Source of the DNA: Pseudomonadota bacterium
GTDB taxonomy: Bacteria; Desulfobacterota; Anaeroferrophillalia; Anaeroferrophillales; Tharpellaceae
Reading direction: 5' to 3'
Length of the DNA stretch: 7,818 nucleotides
Assembly (NCBI GenBank): GCA_030641485.1
Contig: DAOWHJ010000068.1
Coordinates: forward strand, 1-7,818
This document shows positions 6,517 through 7,818 of this stretch, piece by piece. Made by a program: the position numbers and the translations under genes. The notes under the pieces are model-generated. The model saw only the letters and a program-made list of their open reading frames with translations. It was not told where the DNA came from and ran no database searches. Within the stretch, counting starts at the first letter, position 1, and the number at the start of each line of letters is the position of its first letter.

Positions 6517-6690
6517 CTATTTTCTGGTTACCGGGTTAATAGTTCCGGCACAGTGCGCGCCCTTGTCAAGTTCATCATCGTAGACCTGAATATTACCCTT
6601 TCCACATTTAGGACAAATTTTGATATCTTTCTGGTCCGGGGTTAATTGCTTTTCATAATCACAATCCATACACAAAAGTCTTAACGCCAT
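6517..6690 (-). CDS. Small zinc-ribbon protein, 57 residues
   Basis: A 57-codon frame starts at ATG 6690-6688 with an excellent ribosome site (AGGAGG, 6699-6704, 8 bases away) and ends at TAG 6519-6517. The protein has two CxxC knuckles, C7-MD-C10 and C26-PK-C29, the spacing of a rubredoxin-like or zinc-ribbon metal site with a 15-residue gap. A further cysteine, C47, lies in the acidic-to-polar C-terminal part (YDDELDKGAHCAGTINPVTRK). The KICPKCGKGNIQVYDDE segment is typical of zinc ribbons that bind nucleic acid or other proteins, but I do not recognise a named family. It is a single-gene unit, with a possible promoter upstream and strong terminators on both sides, which supports its being a real gene. 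Confidence 0.85.
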   Translation of the reverse strand: MALRLLCMDCDYEKQLTPDQKDIKICPKCGKGNIQVYDDELDKGAHCAGTINPVTRK

Positions 6691-6731
6691 GATTCAACCC
6701 TCCTGTCAGAGTCAATGAAAAGAATCTATTT

Positions 6732-6761
6732 TATCTATTCGTAAGGCTACTACTTGATCAA
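6732..6761 (-). promoter_or_regulatory. Possible promoter of the zinc-ribbon gene
   Basis: On the minus strand TTGATC (6761-6756) and TAGATA (6737-6732) are spaced by 18 bases, each close to the sigma-70 consensus. They lie between the terminator of the AsmA-like gene and the ribosome site of the zinc-ribbon gene, where a separate promoter is required if both terminators are effective. Confidence 0.4.
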
Positions 6762-6773
6762 AAATAGACCCAT

Positions 6774-6795
6774 AAAAACGGCAACTATTGCCGTT
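6774..6795 (-). terminator. Rho-independent terminator of the AsmA-like gene
   Basis: The minus strand reads AACGGCAA-TAG-TTGCCGTT followed by further T, a perfect 8-bp stem (6795-6788 with 6784-6777), a 3-base loop and a short T tract. It begins 17 bases after the stop codon of the AsmA-like gene, the expected place for its terminator. Confidence 0.85.
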
Positions 6796-6812
6796 GCACC
6801 TACAACTCCAAA

Positions 6813-7818
6813 CTACTGCAAAATTCTACGTAAAAGCCCCTCAGTTGCATCAGCTTGCCCCCCGGACTCACCATGCTTATCACGTAATCTCTTCTCCAAT
6901 TTCCGCAGGATTTTCTCCTCAAGCTTGCGCTGCAAACTCTGAACAACTTTTTCATTATTCAAACGCAACTCAGGCTGCGATAACGTCCCAGCCAAATAAA
7001 GTTCAATCTCGGCCTCATCCTGCTGATTGAAACTCTCCTTGACCCAAGTATAACGTCGAGCTAACTTCGCACTCAAATCCTGGTTCAAAACTAGAGTAAC
7101 CGGCAAATTCAGCCCACCATCAAGACCAATGTCGCCAATCGCATTACCGCTTAACTGATCCCCGTGCCAGTTGCTATTGAGTTGCAATTGCCCATCTCTA
7201 ATACGCAGGTTACCTGCAAACTCTGCAAAGTCTACCTCCTCCATCTGCGGCAGATCCAAAAGCTGTGAGAGGGCAACGGTTATCGGCAACTTCCTCATTC
7301 CGGCCTGACGGAGAGAGTATTGTCCGTCGAGCGACAAACTTTTCCGCAACCCTTCGGAGGTTGCACCGTGCCCGGAGAACTTAAACTCTCCCGCCCCGAC
7401 CCCATAAAAACTATCTTTAACTTTTGGCGCAGCCATCACCATAAGAGTCGCAACATTGAGATCAGAGAGGGCAAAGAACCCCTTAAACTCAGGCTGTACT
7501 CGAAACGGCTTAATTTCCGCATCACCTGAAAATTCACCCTCAGCCAACCTCCCACTCAGGTCGCTGAGGGTTAAAAGAGCCCCCTCATAACGGTAGTGCA
7601 GCAAAAAAGCATCAACTCTATAACCTTCATAGAGGGCCTGCTTTACATTGATCTTGCCGCTCACAATCAGCGCCGGCGGGGAGGGTGGTTCAGAGGAATA
7701 CTTTATAGCATTAGCTGTTTTGGGGGGGGAGATTGCCTGGGCTTTGGCCGGAGCTGGTGGGACAAATTGCTGACCCAAGCCCACTAGGTATGCAAGGTCA
7801 AGCCGGGGCGCATTAAGA
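6813..7818 (-). CDS. AsmA-like family protein, C-terminal part (cut by window edge)
   Basis: The frame is open to the window edge, so only the last 335 codons are present. A GTG at 7784 could be read as a start, but the codons before it continue without a stop (LNAPRLDLAYLVG), so it is internal. AsmA-like proteins are envelope proteins anchored in the inner membrane with long beta-rich periplasmic parts linked to outer-membrane biogenesis and lipid transport. The visible part shows the family's repeating beta-strand pattern: LTLSDLSGRLAEGEFSGDAEI, FALSDLNVATLM, GAGEFKFSGHGATSEGLRKSLSLDG and LRIRDGQLQLNS. It then has a run typical of AsmA C-termini (GDIGLDGGLNLPVTLVLNQDLS, LAGTLSQPELRLN) and a highly charged helical tail (about 40 residues). 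A proline- and alanine-rich linker (PPAPAKAQAISPP) lies near the window edge. Family assignment is good; specific function unknown. Confidence 0.82.
   Translation of the reverse strand, partial: LNAPRLDLAYLVGLGQQFVPPAPAKAQAISPPKTANAIKYSSEPPSPPALIVSGKINVKQALYEGYRVDAFLLHYRYEGALLTLSDLSGRLAEGEFSGDAEIKPFRVQPEFKGFFALSDLNVATLMVMAAPKVKDSFYGVGAGEFKFSGHGATSEGLRKSLSLDGQYSLRQAGMRKLPITVALSQLLDLPQMEEVDFAEFAGNLRIRDGQLQLNSNWHGDQLSGNAIGDIGLDGGLNLPVTLVLNQDLSAKLARRYTWVKESFNQQDEAEIELYLAGTLSQPELRLNNEKVVQSLQRKLEEKILRKLEKRLRDKHGESGGQADATEGLLRRILQ

Noticed and set aside
6813..7784. Complete gene starting at the GTG at 7784
   Set aside because: The frame continues upstream to the window edge without a stop and with AsmA-like sequence, so this is the 3' part of a longer gene.

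Overview
The window looks like chromosomal DNA of a Gram-negative bacterium. It carries dTDP-sugar nucleotide genes, a molybdate-type ABC importer with a lipoprotein-like binding protein, a YebG homologue and the end of an AsmA-like envelope gene. Moderate GC content and AGGAG-type ribosome sites fit a proteobacterium. A deltaproteobacterial (Desulfobacterota or Desulfuromonadales-like) origin is my impression, not something the sequence proves.

Layout. On the + strand, a crotonase-superfamily gene (115-903) is followed by rfbA (976-1851) and rfbB (1860-2915), the first two steps of dTDP-4-keto-6-deoxyglucose and dTDP-rhamnose synthesis. rfbC and rfbD do not follow. A 115-base convergent gap (2916-3030) separates this block from a minus-strand block. 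Read in transcription order from the right, that block holds the 3' part of an AsmA-like gene (7818-6813) with its terminator, a 57-residue zinc-ribbon gene (6690-6517) with its terminator, yebG (6316-5966), and then a modA-like gene, modB and modC (5836 to 3031). The three mod genes overlap and are probably translationally coupled.

The most interesting object is the modA-like gene. Its protein carries the two halves of a ModA-type periplasmic binding protein in swapped order. The half that is normally C-terminal (GDPxxxPAGxYA-type motif through the GIVYxSDA-type motif) comes directly after the signal peptide. The half that is normally N-terminal (xTVFAAASL-type strand, FAGSG motif, ADxFISA motif) forms the C-terminus. 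This is a circular permutation inside one uninterrupted reading frame, placed in an otherwise normal modABC operon. One ligand-contact serine of ordinary ModA is also replaced by valine. The roughly 170 bases between yebG and the signal peptide do not look like ModA sequence and may be a dispersed repeat that supplies an N-terminal extension.

The rest is largely conventional. Smaller points are an enoyl-CoA hydratase-like enzyme lacking both hydratase glutamates, a ribosome-site-like AGGAGG after rfbB with no proper gene behind it, and a YebG homologue without an E. coli-type LexA box.
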